NCBI GenBank assembly: GCA_003053925.1
Contig: QBKD01000001.1
Span: 496,001-560,000 of the forward strand
Length of the DNA stretch: 64,000 nt
Reading direction: 5' to 3'
Origin: Microbacteriaceae bacterium MWH-Ta3
GTDB taxonomy: Bacteria; Actinomycetota; Actinomycetes; Actinomycetales; Microbacteriaceae
Shown here: positions 6,840-15,649 of the stretch, piece after piece
How positions within the stretch are numbered: the first letter of the stretch is position 1
How the letters are laid out: every line of letters starts with the position of its first letter
The notes under the pieces: model-generated
Told to the model about the DNA's origin: nothing
Databases searched by the model: none
What the model saw: the letters and a program-made list of their open reading frames with translations, nothing else
Made by a program: the position numbers and the translations under genes

Positions 6840-8474
6840 TTACGCTGTCTGCAACCAGACGGTGGTGTTGGGGCCGATAGCGCCATCTGTGACGGCACCG
6901 GTCGCCAGGACAACCTCGCCCACGGGAAGCGAATAGGACGCTGCCGTGAAGTTGGTCACGCTTGTCCACCCGTTCGAGCGACGGAACGCCATGACGCCGG
7001 CCGGTGCATCGAGCCACTCGATGGCGTCGGTCACGGTCATGCTCTTGCGAATACGAAGGGCGCGTCGATAGAAGTTCAGGCTCGAATCGGGATCGGCGTC
7101 CTGAACGCTTGCCGCGTAGTTCGCGAACCAGTCGGGCTGGGGCAAATGAGGCGCGGCAGGACCGAAACCGAATGACACACCCGTGGGCTCCCAGGGCAGT
7201 GGCACACGACACCCATCACGTGACTTCATTTCGCCGCTGGATCGGATCCACTGCGGATCCTGAATGTGCTCGTCGGGGACGATAGGCTCGGGCAGTCCCA
7301 GTTCCTCGCCCTGGTACAGGTAGGTCGAACCGGGCAGGGCGAGAATCAAGGCCGTTGCCGCACGCGCACGCGCAGCCCCCACCGCCAGGTCGGGCATGGG
7401 GTTGACGCCACCACTGCGGTGCCATTCGTGTTCGTCCACGCCGTCGGGCAACGCATAGCGCGTAACGTGACGAATGACATCGTGGTTCGACACCACCCAC
7501 GTGGTCGAGGAACCCGAGGCAGCGGCTTCGGTGAGGTTGTAGTCAATGATCGATTGGAATTCCGTCGCATCCCACGGAGCAATTAGCAGGTCGAAGTTGA
7601 ACGCCTGACCCAGACCCTTCGTTGATGCATAGGCGGGGCGGCGGTTCGCCGGCACCCAGGCTTCGGCAACGGCCACACGAGGCGGGTCGTACTGGTTGAA
7701 TACCTCGCGCCACGTGGCGTAGATGTTGTGGACTTCGTCGCGGTCGAACAGACGGTCAGTTCCGTCGTCTTTCATGACCTTCACGTCATAGGAATCGCGG
7801 CTGGGCAGTGGCTCGGACATGTCCTTGACCAGTGCGTGCGCCACATCGATGCGGTATCCATCGACACCTCGATCGGACCAGAAACGGAAAGTCTTCAGGA
7901 AGTCCTCGCGGACCTCGGGGTGGTCCCAGTTAAAGTCGGGCTGTTCCTTGGTGAACAGGTGCAGGTACCACTGCCCATCTTCGACGCGCGTCCACGCGGT
8001 CGGTCCAAAGTGCGAAATCAATTCCGAGGGGCGGATCTCGCCGTTGTCGCCACGACCCTCGCGGAAGATGTAGCGTTCGCGCGCGGCCGAACCACGGCCT
8101 GCCGCCAACGCCTCTTGGAACCACACGTGGCGGTCCGACGAGTGGTTGGGAACGACATCGATAAAGATCCGCATTCCGCGGGAGTGCAGGGCATCCACCA
8201 GTTCATCGAATTCGGCGAGGGTCCCGATTCGCGGGTCGATGTCGCGATAATCGTCCACGTCGTATCCGCCGTCGGCGAGGGCCGAGGGGTAGAACGGGCT
8301 AATCCAGATGGCGTCCACGCCCAGTTCCGACAGGTACGGAACCTTGCTAATGATTCCGCGCAGGTCGCCGATTCCGTCGCCATTCGCATCGGCAAAGCTG
8401 CGGGGGTACACCTGGTAGACAACGGCGTCGCGCCACCAGTCGGCTGGACCGCGAAGGAAAGTGTGTTCTGACAT
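6840..8474 (-). CDS. GH13 alpha-glucosidase
   Basis: A 544-aa cytoplasmic glycoside hydrolase of the oligo-1,6-glucosidase/alpha-glucosidase group. The N-terminus WWRDAVVYQVYPRSFADANGDGIGDL opens the (beta/alpha)8 barrel. Conserved regions are DVVPNHSS, GYRIDVAH (nucleophile Asp), AVAEAWV (acid/base Glu) and VVSNHDVIRH (third catalytic Asp). It hydrolyses terminal alpha-glucosides brought in by the transporter encoded upstream in the same operon. A paralogue lies at 53973 beside the second sugar transporter. Exact substrate (sucrose, maltose, isomaltose, trehalulose) cannot be told from motifs. Confidence 0.88.
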   Translation of the reverse strand: MSEHTFLRGPADWWRDAVVYQVYPRSFADANGDGIGDLRGIISKVPYLSELGVDAIWISPFYPSALADGGYDVDDYRDIDPRIGTLAEFDELVDALHSRGMRIFIDVVPNHSSDRHVWFQEALAAGRGSAARERYIFREGRGDNGEIRPSELISHFGPTAWTRVEDGQWYLHLFTKEQPDFNWDHPEVREDFLKTFRFWSDRGVDGYRIDVAHALVKDMSEPLPSRDSYDVKVMKDDGTDRLFDRDEVHNIYATWREVFNQYDPPRVAVAEAWVPANRRPAYASTKGLGQAFNFDLLIAPWDATEFQSIIDYNLTEAAASGSSTTWVVSNHDVIRHVTRYALPDGVDEHEWHRSGGVNPMPDLAVGAARARAATALILALPGSTYLYQGEELGLPEPIVPDEHIQDPQWIRSSGEMKSRDGCRVPLPWEPTGVSFGFGPAAPHLPQPDWFANYAASVQDADPDSSLNFYRRALRIRKSMTVTDAIEWLDAPAGVMAFRRSNGWTSVTNFTAASYSLPVGEVVLATGAVTDGAIGPNTTVWLQTA

Positions 8475-8548
8475 GTGTTTCTCTTTTCATTCACAGACAG
8501 CAGCACCCCCGCATGCAACCAGTGCATACGAGGGCGCTGCAGTGAAGG

Positions 8549-9415
8549 TTATTTGACCGAACCGGCGGTGAGGCCGCGGACGAAGAATCGCTGCAATGCG
8601 AAGAACACCACAAGCGGGACAATCAGGCTGATGAAGGATCCAGCCGCGACGTCCTGCCAGCCATCGCCATACTGACCCAAAAGACGCAGCAGACGGTACG
8701 TCATTACGGGCTTCGAGTCGACGAAGATGAAGGCAATCAGGTAGTCGTTCCAAACCCAGAGGAACTGGAAGATTGCAAACGAGGCCAATGCGGGAACCGA
8801 CATGGGCATAACGAGCTTCCAGAAGATCTGGTACCACGAGGCGCCGTCGATACGAGCGGCCTCGATCAATGCCATGGGCAGCGTCATCATGTAGTTACGC
8901 AGGATGTAGATGGCCAGCGGGAGTGCGAATGCGGCGTGCATCAGCCATGCGCCGGGGAACGACCCGATCAGGCTGATGCCCGTTGCTTCCTTGATAGCGC
9001 GCAGTCCACGAACAACGGGGACCAGTGCAGCCTGCAGCGGGACAACCATCAATGCGACGACTACGGCAAAGTAAATTTCACGGCCGCGGAATTCAATGAA
9101 GGTGAACGCATAGGCAGCGAAGGCGGCGATCATGATGGGCAGCACTGTCGCTGGTACGGCAACAACGAGAGTGTTGACAAACGAACCGAACATATCATCG
9201 CGAGTCAGCACTGTCTCAAAAGCAGCCAGTGACCACTCTTGCTCCAGCGGCGCAAAAATCGCCTCCCACCAGCCGGAACTCGCTGCAGAATCTTTGGTAC
9301 GGAATGCCGTAACCAACAAGCCGATGGTCGGAATCGACCAAATGCCCACCAAGAGAACGAGCATGAGGGTCGTGCCGAGCTTGAAGTCGCGCACGCGCTG
9401 GATAACTTTTTTCAT
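8549..9415 (-). CDS. Sugar ABC transporter permease (MalG type)
   Basis: A 288-aa permease with six hydrophobic segments and the coupling motif EAARIDGASWYQIFWKLVMPMSVPAL close to the C-terminal third. This is the CUT1-family subunit corresponding to MalG or AglG. Its ATG overlaps the end of the partner permease by 4 bp, so the two are translationally coupled. No ATPase gene is present in the locus, as is common for CUT1 importers that share an MsiK-type ATPase in actinobacteria. Confidence 0.88.
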   Translation of the reverse strand: MKKVIQRVRDFKLGTTLMLVLLVGIWSIPTIGLLVTAFRTKDSAASSGWWEAIFAPLEQEWSLAAFETVLTRDDMFGSFVNTLVVAVPATVLPIMIAAFAAYAFTFIEFRGREIYFAVVVALMVVPLQAALVPVVRGLRAIKEATGISLIGSFPGAWLMHAAFALPLAIYILRNYMMTLPMALIEAARIDGASWYQIFWKLVMPMSVPALASFAIFQFLWVWNDYLIAFIFVDSKPVMTYRLLRLLGQYGDGWQDVAAGSFISLIVPLVVFFALQRFFVRGLTAGSVK

Positions 9416-10395
9416 CGGAGGCTCTCCTGCTGGCGCACAGTGCGGATCTGAATGTACATGAGCGGAACGATCAACAGAGTCAGGATGGTGACAATCGCCG
9501 AGGCCGCACCCACGTTCGCGTTAAGGAAGTACTCCTGATAAAACTGGAAGCCCAGAACCGAGGTGTTGAACGCACCACCGGTCATGGCCAAAACGATGTC
9601 GAAGATTTTCATAACCGTGATCAACGTGGTGACGAAAACCGCCATTACAGTGCCCCAAATTTGGGGTAGCACGATCTTCCAGAAAAGCTGAATACTATTG
9701 GCACCATCAACACGAGCAGCCTCGACAGTTTCCTCGGGAACACCCTTGATGGCCGATGAAATCAACACCATCGAGAAACCGGTCTGCAGCCAGATGATGA
9801 TGATCATCAGCAACAGGTTGTTCAGGCGGAAGTCAGTGATGAGCATCCACGGCTGCGCCTCGCCGCCTAGAGCGGTCACGATACGGTTCAGCAGACCAAT
9901 TTCGGGGCGTCCGGGTGGCACGTCGACGTAAATGAACGACCAGATTGTGGCCGCGGAAACGAACGAAATCGACATGGGCATGAAGATCAGCGACTTGAAG
10001 ATCTTCTCGCGGGTGGGTCCGACCTGGTTCGTCAATGTGGCAACTAACAGACCGGCCGCGACGGTAAATGCGGGGACGATAGCGACCCACAGGAAATTAT
10101 TGATAAGGATGTCAATGAACTGGGGGTCCGTGAACAAGTCAATGTAATTGTCAACGCCCACCCACTTTTTTCCCGACGAGTTCATGAACGAGAACACAAA
10201 TGTCTGAAGAAGCGGGATGATCAAAATAAGCGACAGAAGTGTGGCGGCAGGCAGCAGATAGGCCAGCGCGCGAATCTTCTTCTGCACGTGCTCGGGAGTC
10301 AGGTTGACGAGCCGATCCAAACCCCAATACAGGCCGTAGCTGGCGGCGATACCCAAAGCGATGGACATCAAGCCGAAGAGGACGTCTGCGATCAT
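9412..10395 (-). CDS. Sugar ABC transporter permease (MalF type)
   Basis: A 327-aa permease, starting at the ATG at 10395 (GGAG eight bases upstream); the longer open frame runs into a poly-proline stretch encoded by a simple repeat and is not credible as protein. Six to eight hydrophobic segments, with the coupling motif EAARVDGANSIQLFWKIVLPQIWG. It pairs with the MalG-type subunit that follows. The upstream leader holds a (GGT)7 tract and an intercistronic hairpin separating it from the binding-protein gene. Confidence 0.87.
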   Translation of the reverse strand: MIADVLFGLMSIALGIAASYGLYWGLDRLVNLTPEHVQKKIRALAYLLPAATLLSLILIIPLLQTFVFSFMNSSGKKWVGVDNYIDLFTDPQFIDILINNFLWVAIVPAFTVAAGLLVATLTNQVGPTREKIFKSLIFMPMSISFVSAATIWSFIYVDVPPGRPEIGLLNRIVTALGGEAQPWMLITDFRLNNLLLMIIIIWLQTGFSMVLISSAIKGVPEETVEAARVDGANSIQLFWKIVLPQIWGTVMAVFVTTLITVMKIFDIVLAMTGGAFNTSVLGFQFYQEYFLNANVGAASAIVTILTLLIVPLMYIQIRTVRQQESLR

Positions 10396-10408
10396 GTGGC
10401 GACTCCGA

Positions 10409-10429
10409 GGTGGTGGTGGTGGTGGTGGT
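10409..10429. repeat. (GGT)7 microsatellite in the permease leader
   Basis: Seven GGT units (ACC on the transcribed strand) lie 14 bp upstream of the permease ATG at 10395 and just beyond its ribosome site. Such tracts can change length by slippage and so alter leader spacing. Confidence 0.85.
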
Positions 10430-10444
10430 GTGAATCTGAGGTTA

Positions 10445-10476
10445 CTACGGGGGATGCCTTTCAGCATCCCCCGTAG
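10445..10476 (-). terminator. Intercistronic hairpin between binding protein and permease genes
   Basis: CTACGGGGGATGC and GCATCCCCCGTAG form a perfect 13-bp stem with a 6-nt loop, without a U-run. It lies between the lipoprotein gene (stop 10517) and the MalF-type permease. Such hairpins commonly stabilise the upstream mRNA or partly terminate, giving more binding protein than permease. Confidence 0.7.
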
Positions 10477-10516
10477 CGCCTGTGAGTTACCCTAGCGGAT
10501 TACTCGGACGTGCTTT

Positions 10517-11830
10517 TTAGTACTTTGCCTGGATGCGGCTGGCAGCGGTTGCCCAGTCGATTGCACCGGCGATGTACTCAGTACCAGCTACCCAGAACTC
10601 GGCGTTAACTTCCGTGGGCATACGGTCCGAACCATCGAAGCCGAAGAACGCGGCGTTTGCCATCGTTTCACCGACCTTCTTGGTCAGAGCGTTGGGGTAG
10701 AGGCTCGAGTCGAAGGTCGAGTGAGGCGAGACGAAGCTTGAACGCTGCGCCATAACGGTTCCGACCTTGTCCGAGTAGATGAACTGCAGGACCTGTGCAA
10801 CGTCTGCATCGGCGTGACCGTCGAAGACAGCAGCGAGGTCGCCACCACCGAGAACGCCGGCTTCTCCACCCTCAGGAGCGGGGAGTGCAAAGACGTCTGC
10901 GTGGGTGTAGTCGTTAGCAGCAAGCTCAGCCTTGATGGCGTCGGGGAAGAAGTCCGTGATGAACGAACCTTGACGGATCATGAAGCACTGGCCAGCAGCC
11001 TTGCCACCGGTCTCGAAGAGGGGTGCGGTGTTGCCGAAGCCATCGGTTGCCATCGACTGTCCGCCACCGTTGACGTTGCCGTCAGTGAGGAGCAGCTCGG
11101 AAACCTTGTCAACAGCCTTGGTGACCTCAGGCGAGTCGAAGGTTACGTCGCCAGCAATCCACTGGTTGTAAACGTCGATGCCGTTGTAGTCCAGCACGTA
11201 CTGCTCTACCCAGTCGGTGAATGCCCAACCTGTAGCGCCGCCCGACTCGATACCTGCACAGAAGGGGTAGCCCGAACCGTCAGCCTTGATCTGCTCGATG
11301 AGAGCGGTCATTTCTGCATCGGTGGTGGGAACCGAGTAGCCGTGCTCAGCGAAAGCCGAGGGGTTGTAGAAGACGAGGGTCTTGACGTTTGCCGAAACGG
11401 GGAGGCCGTAGATGCCATCTTCGTTTGCAGCGAGCGAGTCCCAACCGGGAACGAGGGTTGCACGTGCAGCCTCGAGGTCGAAACCAGGAACCTGGTCCAG
11501 AGCGAGGATAGTGCCTGCATCAGCCTGTGCCATGAGGCCACCGGGCTGAGGGTAGATTCCGATATCGGGCTCTTCACCGGCTTCGATCTTCACCTTGATG
11601 TCGGTGTCGAACGATGCGAGCGAGGTGAAGACTACCGTGGGGCGGCCTTCTTCAGCAGCGGTCCATGCGTCCAGCTCTTCCTGGAACGCGGCAGCCTGTG
11701 CCTCTCCATAACCACCATAAATTACAACTTCGCCGTCACCTTCGGGTGCAGCAGGTGCACAACCGGTGAGAGCGAGACCTGCAGCAACAGCCGTGGCTCC
11801 TGCAACGAAAAAGCGCGTAGCCTTCTTCAT
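10517..11830 (-). CDS. Alpha-glucoside-binding lipoprotein
   Basis: A 437-aa extracellular solute-binding protein, family 1 (AglE/MalE-like). A signal peptide with lipobox LTGC leads into VVIYGGYGEAQAAAFQEELDAW, and the protein ends at ...TAASRIQAKY. It delivers an oligosaccharide to the two permeases encoded downstream. AAAGGA precedes the ATG. The neighbouring intracellular alpha-glucosidase and the divergent amylosucrase point to sucrose or a related alpha-glucoside as ligand; this is inference. Confidence 0.85.
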   Translation of the reverse strand: MKKATRFFVAGATAVAAGLALTGCAPAAPEGDGEVVIYGGYGEAQAAAFQEELDAWTAAEEGRPTVVFTSLASFDTDIKVKIEAGEEPDIGIYPQPGGLMAQADAGTILALDQVPGFDLEAARATLVPGWDSLAANEDGIYGLPVSANVKTLVFYNPSAFAEHGYSVPTTDAEMTALIEQIKADGSGYPFCAGIESGGATGWAFTDWVEQYVLDYNGIDVYNQWIAGDVTFDSPEVTKAVDKVSELLLTDGNVNGGGQSMATDGFGNTAPLFETGGKAAGQCFMIRQGSFITDFFPDAIKAELAANDYTHADVFALPAPEGGEAGVLGGGDLAAVFDGHADADVAQVLQFIYSDKVGTVMAQRSSFVSPHSTFDSSLYPNALTKKVGETMANAAFFGFDGSDRMPTEVNAEFWVAGTEYIAGAIDWATAASRIQAKY

Positions 11831-11922
11831 TTGTCGTCCTTTCGAGAATGTATGCGACCACCACGATGTGGAGACGCGATGTTCACGCTATCGCCATTTC
11901 GAGACCCAAATAGGCCCTTTTG

Positions 11923-11933
11923 GAAACGGTTTC
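11923..11933. promoter_or_regulatory. LacI-type operator before the binding-protein gene
   Basis: GAAACGGTTTC matches the near-palindromic core recognised by many LacI/GalR regulators. It lies 93 bp upstream of the binding-protein start and between the two divergent units. The regulator gene is not in the window. Confidence 0.5.
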
Positions 11934-11955
11934 ATAACGATGGTTATGTCCTTAC

Positions 11956-12008
11956 ATGCCAGATAATCACTGGCATCAAGCGGTTGCACAATCGCGCAAA
12001 ATTTGCGC
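11956..12008. promoter_or_regulatory. Inverted repeats in the amylosucrase promoter region
   Basis: ATGCCAG-N7-CTGGCAT (11956-11976) and GCGCAAA-A-TTTGCGC (11994-12008). The second overlaps the expected -35 region of a TACAGT -10 box at 12031-12036 that would serve the amylosucrase gene, so it is a good candidate repressor site. Confidence 0.5.
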
Positions 12009-12064
12009 AAAAGTGGTGTACCGTTTTCGCTACAGTGACACCATCGCGACAAAGGAGTTCGATG

Positions 12065-14002
12065 ATGACAACAGACCGCTTCGCCGCTACCCGCGCCGAT
12101 CTGGCCACGCGTATCGGCAGCGGCCGTGCGGCCCTCGATGTGCTCGATCGGTTCGATCGATATGGGCACGACCTCGTGAACGGTTTGGCCGAGGTGTACG
12201 ACCTCGACGCGGTTCTTCCCGAACTGATGCGCATTCTTGCAGCCAATCATGCGGCGCGTCCGGACGCCTTGCACGCCCGTGACCGTCAGCGCGTCCTCGA
12301 ACCAGATTGGTTCCAGAAGCCGGAAACAATTGGGTATGTCTGCTACGCCGATCTGTTTGCCCGGAACCTCGATGGCATCGCCGAACGAATCCCCTATCTC
12401 GAAAACCTGGGCGTCACCTACCTTCACCTGATGCCCGTGCTCAAGCCACGGCCGGGCGCAAACGACGGCGGATACGCGGTCATGGATTACCGTGAACTGC
12501 GCGACGACCTGGGCACCATGGACAACCTGCGCACGCTGGCCACCACACTGCATGACTCCGGGATATCGCTCACGCTGGACCTGGTGCTCAATCACGTGGC
12601 ACAAGAACACGAATGGGCCACAAAAGCCAAGGCAGGTGACGCCGCGTATCGCGACTATTTCTATGTGTACCCCGACCGCACGATTCCCGACCAGTACGAA
12701 GCGAACCTGCTCGAGGTTTTCCCCGACTTTGCGCCAGGGAATTTCACCTGGGACGACGACCTCGACGGATGGGTGTGGACAACCTTCAATTCGTATCAGT
12801 GGGATGTGAACTGGTCGAACCCACGGGTGTTCTGTGAATTTGCCGACATCATTGCGAACCTCGCAAACCACGGTGTGGATTGCCTTCGATTGGATGCCAT
12901 CGCGTTTATCTGGAAGCGCATGGGGACACTGTGTCAGAACCAAGACGAGGTGCACGCCATTACCCAAGCGCTGCGCGCATTCGCACGAATCTTTGCGCCT
13001 GCCCTCATTTTTAAGGCCGAAGCAATCGTGGGACCGGCGCAGGTGGGAGCGTATTTCGGCGAGGGTGCACGCGCGGGCAAGGTGTCGGATATCGCGTACC
13101 ACAACAGCCTGATGGTACAGATTTGGGCGGCGATTGCGGCGCGCGATGTGGGTTTGCTGGAACTGTCACTGTCACGGTTTAAGGCGTTGCCCTCGAATAC
13201 GGCCTGGGGTGTCTATTTGCGGTGCCACGACGACATTGGTTGGGCGATTGACGATAGCGATGCGCACCAGGTGGGCCTGAACGGACACCATCACCGCATG
13301 TTCTTGGCCGATTATTTCACGGGCACGTTTTACGGTTCTGATGCGCGCGGCGTGGACTTCATGCTCGACCCGGCTAGTGGCGAGCGCCGAACCTCGGGCA
13401 CGGCCGCGTCGTTGGCCGGTGTGGAACAGGCAATGGCGAATGCCAGCGACGCTCACGTCGACACCGCCATTAACCGATACATGTGCGCGTATGCGATGGT
13501 GTTCGGATTTGGCGGAATTCCCCTTCTGTACATGGGCGATGAGTTGGGCCTGCTCAACGACGCATCGTTTGCCCAGGATCCCACCAAGGCAGACGACAAC
13601 CGGTGGATTCATCGCCCCGCAATGGCGTGGGATGCGGCCACTGCGGCGACTGCCGAACCCTCGCCCGACGCCCCGCTGCCCCTCGCGGTTGCGTACCGTA
13701 TTCGCTCACGCATGCAGACGCTGATCGATGCCCGGCGTTCCCTACCCTCGCTTCACGCAGGAGTCGCCACAACCGTTCGCGCTGGCCATGGCCGTGGGGT
13801 CGCAATCTTCGATCGCGCCCACCCCGCCGGCAACCTCGTGCAGGTGTACAACCTGTCGGACTCGCCCCGCTGGGTGGGCACCGCCGAACTGGCGGGCATG
13901 CACGGCATGGTTCACGACCATCTCACGGGCCACACATTCGATATTGGCGAGGGAATTCCGCTGTCGCCCTACGAGTCGCGGTGGTTGACAACCGCCTCTT
14001 AG
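12065..14002 (+). CDS. Amylosucrase (GH13_4)
   Basis: A 645-aa enzyme that transfers glucose from sucrose to an alpha-1,4-glucan, releasing fructose. The whole length aligns by eye with Neisseria amylosucrase: CYADLFARNLDGIAERIPYL, YLHLMPVLKPRPGANDGGYAV, VFPDFAPGNFTW, WTTFNSYQWDVNWSNP and MGDELGLLND blocks. Catalytic residues are D277 (LRLDA), E319 (KAEAI) and D389 (CHDD), spaced as in the characterised enzyme. There is no signal peptide. AAAGGAG at 12051-12057 favours the ATG at 12065 or 12062; the much longer upstream open frame is antisense to the lipoprotein gene. It is divergent from the alpha-glucoside importer, so imported sucrose could be stored directly as glycogen-like glucan. Confidence 0.92.
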   Translation: MTTDRFAATRADLATRIGSGRAALDVLDRFDRYGHDLVNGLAEVYDLDAVLPELMRILAANHAARPDALHARDRQRVLEPDWFQKPETIGYVCYADLFARNLDGIAERIPYLENLGVTYLHLMPVLKPRPGANDGGYAVMDYRELRDDLGTMDNLRTLATTLHDSGISLTLDLVLNHVAQEHEWATKAKAGDAAYRDYFYVYPDRTIPDQYEANLLEVFPDFAPGNFTWDDDLDGWVWTTFNSYQWDVNWSNPRVFCEFADIIANLANHGVDCLRLDAIAFIWKRMGTLCQNQDEVHAITQALRAFARIFAPALIFKAEAIVGPAQVGAYFGEGARAGKVSDIAYHNSLMVQIWAAIAARDVGLLELSLSRFKALPSNTAWGVYLRCHDDIGWAIDDSDAHQVGLNGHHHRMFLADYFTGTFYGSDARGVDFMLDPASGERRTSGTAASLAGVEQAMANASDAHVDTAINRYMCAYAMVFGFGGIPLLYMGDELGLLNDASFAQDPTKADDNRWIHRPAMAWDAATAATAEPSPDAPLPLAVAYRIRSRMQTLIDARRSLPSLHAGVATTVRAGHGRGVAIFDRAHPAGNLVQVYNLSDSPRWVGTAELAGMHGMVHDHLTGHTFDIGEGIPLSPYESRWLTTAS

Positions 14003-14024
14003 GAAGCGCGGATTACGCGAAATG

Positions 14025-14030
14025 TAGACT
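14025..14030 (+). promoter_or_regulatory. Leaderless promoter -10 (TAGACT)
   Basis: TAGACT is followed by six bases and the ATG at 14037; no ribosome-binding site is present, so the mRNA probably starts at the start codon. Confidence 0.6.
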
Positions 14031-14036
14031 GACGGC

Positions 14037-15323
14037 ATGCTTGCCCTCGCCACCGTTATCGTCTTTTTCATCGCGTATGCCTTGATTGCGGCGGAAAAAT
14101 TCAATCGAGTGGCGGTCGCCACGGGTGCCGCGGCTGTCATGATTCTGATTGGCGCAACCAGCAGCGACGACATTTTCTACGATCACGCGACGGGCATCGA
14201 CTGGAATGTAATCTTCCTGTTGCTGGGCATGATGCTGATTGTCGGTGTCATACATAAGACCGGCGCATTTGAGTTTCTCGCCATTCACGCAATTCGGTTA
14301 GCGAAGGGCAACCCCAAGGTCACTTTTGTCTACATCGTGTTGTTGGTTGCCCTGGCGAGCGCCGTTCTCGATAACGTCACCACCGTCATGCTGGTTGTGC
14401 CCATGACTCTGGTGTTGGCGCAGAAACTTAAGGTCTCGCCGGTTCCCTTCATTCTGGGTGAAGTATTTGCCAGCAATATTGGAGGCGCGGCGACCCTCGT
14501 GGGCGACCCTCCGAATATCATCATCGGCAGTAAAGCGGGTCTGGGATTCAACGAGTTCCTCGTGCACATGGCACCTATCGCCGCGTTGGCGATGGTGGCG
14601 GCAATTCCCCTTATGCTTCTGCTGTTCCGTCGGACACTGCGTAATTCCGCCGCCGACCGTTCCGCCGCGATGGATCTGAATCCTCGTGAGTATCTGCGCG
14701 ATATCCCCCTGTTGGTCAAGAGCGTGGGTGTGCTGGTAGCGGTAATTATTGGTTTCCTGTTGCACTCCGTCGTGCACCTCGAGCCCTCGCTCGTCGCCAT
14801 GATGGGCGCGGGATTCCTAATTCTGATCAGTGGCCTGAAGCCCGAGGAATTCGCACGGGATGTCGAATGGGGCACCCTGGTGTTTTTTGCGGGCCTCTTC
14901 ATCATGGTCGGCGCGCTGGTCAATGTTGGCGCTCTTGGGGCCTTTGCCGATTTCTTGAAGAGCGCTCTGGGTACCAATCTCACCGTCATTACGACGACGG
15001 TCGTGGTGGTGTCGGGAATCCTGTCCGGAATCGTCGACAATATTCCGTACGTTGCCTCGATGGTGCCGGTCATCTCGGACCTTGCAGCGTCTCTGAAACT
15101 CGAGCCAGGCAACAACGTGCTGTGGTGGGCGTTGGCAGTCGGAGCCGACTTCGGAGGAAACATGACATTGGTGGGCGCGAGCGCGAACCTGGTGGCCGTG
15201 GGACTGGCCAAGAAGGCGGGCGTCGACATCACGTTCTGGCAATTCGCCAAGTACGGGTTCCCCGTCACCGTGGTGACAATCGCGGTGACGCTGCCGTACC
15301 TTGTGGTGCGCTACACGCTCTAA
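14037..15323 (+). CDS. ArsB/NhaD-family membrane transporter
   Basis: A 428-aa protein with about eleven hydrophobic segments, of the ion-transporter superfamily that includes ArsB, NhaD and CitM. Conserved pieces are SAVLDNVTTVMLVVPMT, ASNIGGAATLVGDPPNIIIGSKAGL and, in the second half, SGIVDNIPYVASMVPV and ADFGGNMTLVGASANLVAVG, the inverted-repeat substrate signature. The absence of arsenic genes nearby argues against assigning arsenite; Na+/H+ exchange or an organic anion are alternatives. It is a single gene, transcribed from a leaderless promoter and terminated by a strong hairpin. Confidence 0.8.
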   Translation: MLALATVIVFFIAYALIAAEKFNRVAVATGAAAVMILIGATSSDDIFYDHATGIDWNVIFLLLGMMLIVGVIHKTGAFEFLAIHAIRLAKGNPKVTFVYIVLLVALASAVLDNVTTVMLVVPMTLVLAQKLKVSPVPFILGEVFASNIGGAATLVGDPPNIIIGSKAGLGFNEFLVHMAPIAALAMVAAIPLMLLLFRRTLRNSAADRSAAMDLNPREYLRDIPLLVKSVGVLVAVIIGFLLHSVVHLEPSLVAMMGAGFLILISGLKPEEFARDVEWGTLVFFAGLFIMVGALVNVGALGAFADFLKSALGTNLTVITTTVVVVSGILSGIVDNIPYVASMVPVISDLAASLKLEPGNNVLWWALAVGADFGGNMTLVGASANLVAVGLAKKAGVDITFWQFAKYGFPVTVVTIAVTLPYLVVRYTL

Positions 15324-15342
15324 GAGTCCTTCGGGAATGCCA

Positions 15343-15373
15343 ACGGGGCGGCAGCCTCCTGGCCCCGCCCCGT
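15343..15373. terminator. Bidirectional terminator hairpin
   Basis: ACGGGGCGG and CCGCCCCGT form a 9-bp GC-rich stem (13-nt loop) between two convergent genes (stops at 15323 and 15393). Confidence 0.75.
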
Positions 15374-15392
15374 CGTCGTTCGTGTTCCGCTG

Positions 15393-15647
15393 TTACTTGT
15401 GGAACGCGGGAACGATCAGATAGATGCCGTACAGAATGGCCGTGCCGAATACCGCGAACAACGCGTAGGCGCCGGTACGGTTCCAGAATTCGAAGATGAC
15501 CGCCTTCTGATCGCCCTTCTTGGCTTTACCCGTGACGTTCTGGGCGTTGGTCAGCAGACGGACACCCGTGGCGAAGCTGAGGATAATGACGGTGGCAAAC
15601 GTTACCGAAGCTACGGTTACCAGCAGGAATGCACTCCAGTCGATCAT
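15393..15647 (-). CDS. Small membrane protein linked to the phosphate transporter
   Basis: An 84-aa protein with two predicted membrane helices (about residues 5-30 and 58-80) joined by a basic loop (GKAKKGDQKA). It starts 2 bp after the PiT stop codon, which implies co-translation and possibly an accessory subunit role. I do not recognise the family by name. Confidence 0.7.
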   Translation of the reverse strand: MIDWSAFLLVTVASVTFATVIILSFATGVRLLTNAQNVTGKAKKGDQKAVIFEFWNRTGAYALFAVFGTAILYGIYLIVPAFHK

Positions 15648-15649
15648 GG

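Noticed and set aside
10814-12061. A 1062-residue plus-strand open frame reaching from 10814 to 14002
   Set aside because: Only the part from about 12062 is a real protein (amylosucrase). The upstream part is antisense to the binding-protein gene and crosses the intergenic region, with low-complexity Val/Ser/Cys composition.
14037-15323. Arsenite efflux pump ArsB
   Set aside because: Superfamily fits, but no arsR, arsC or other arsenic gene is nearby and the same fold serves Na+/H+ and carboxylate transporters.
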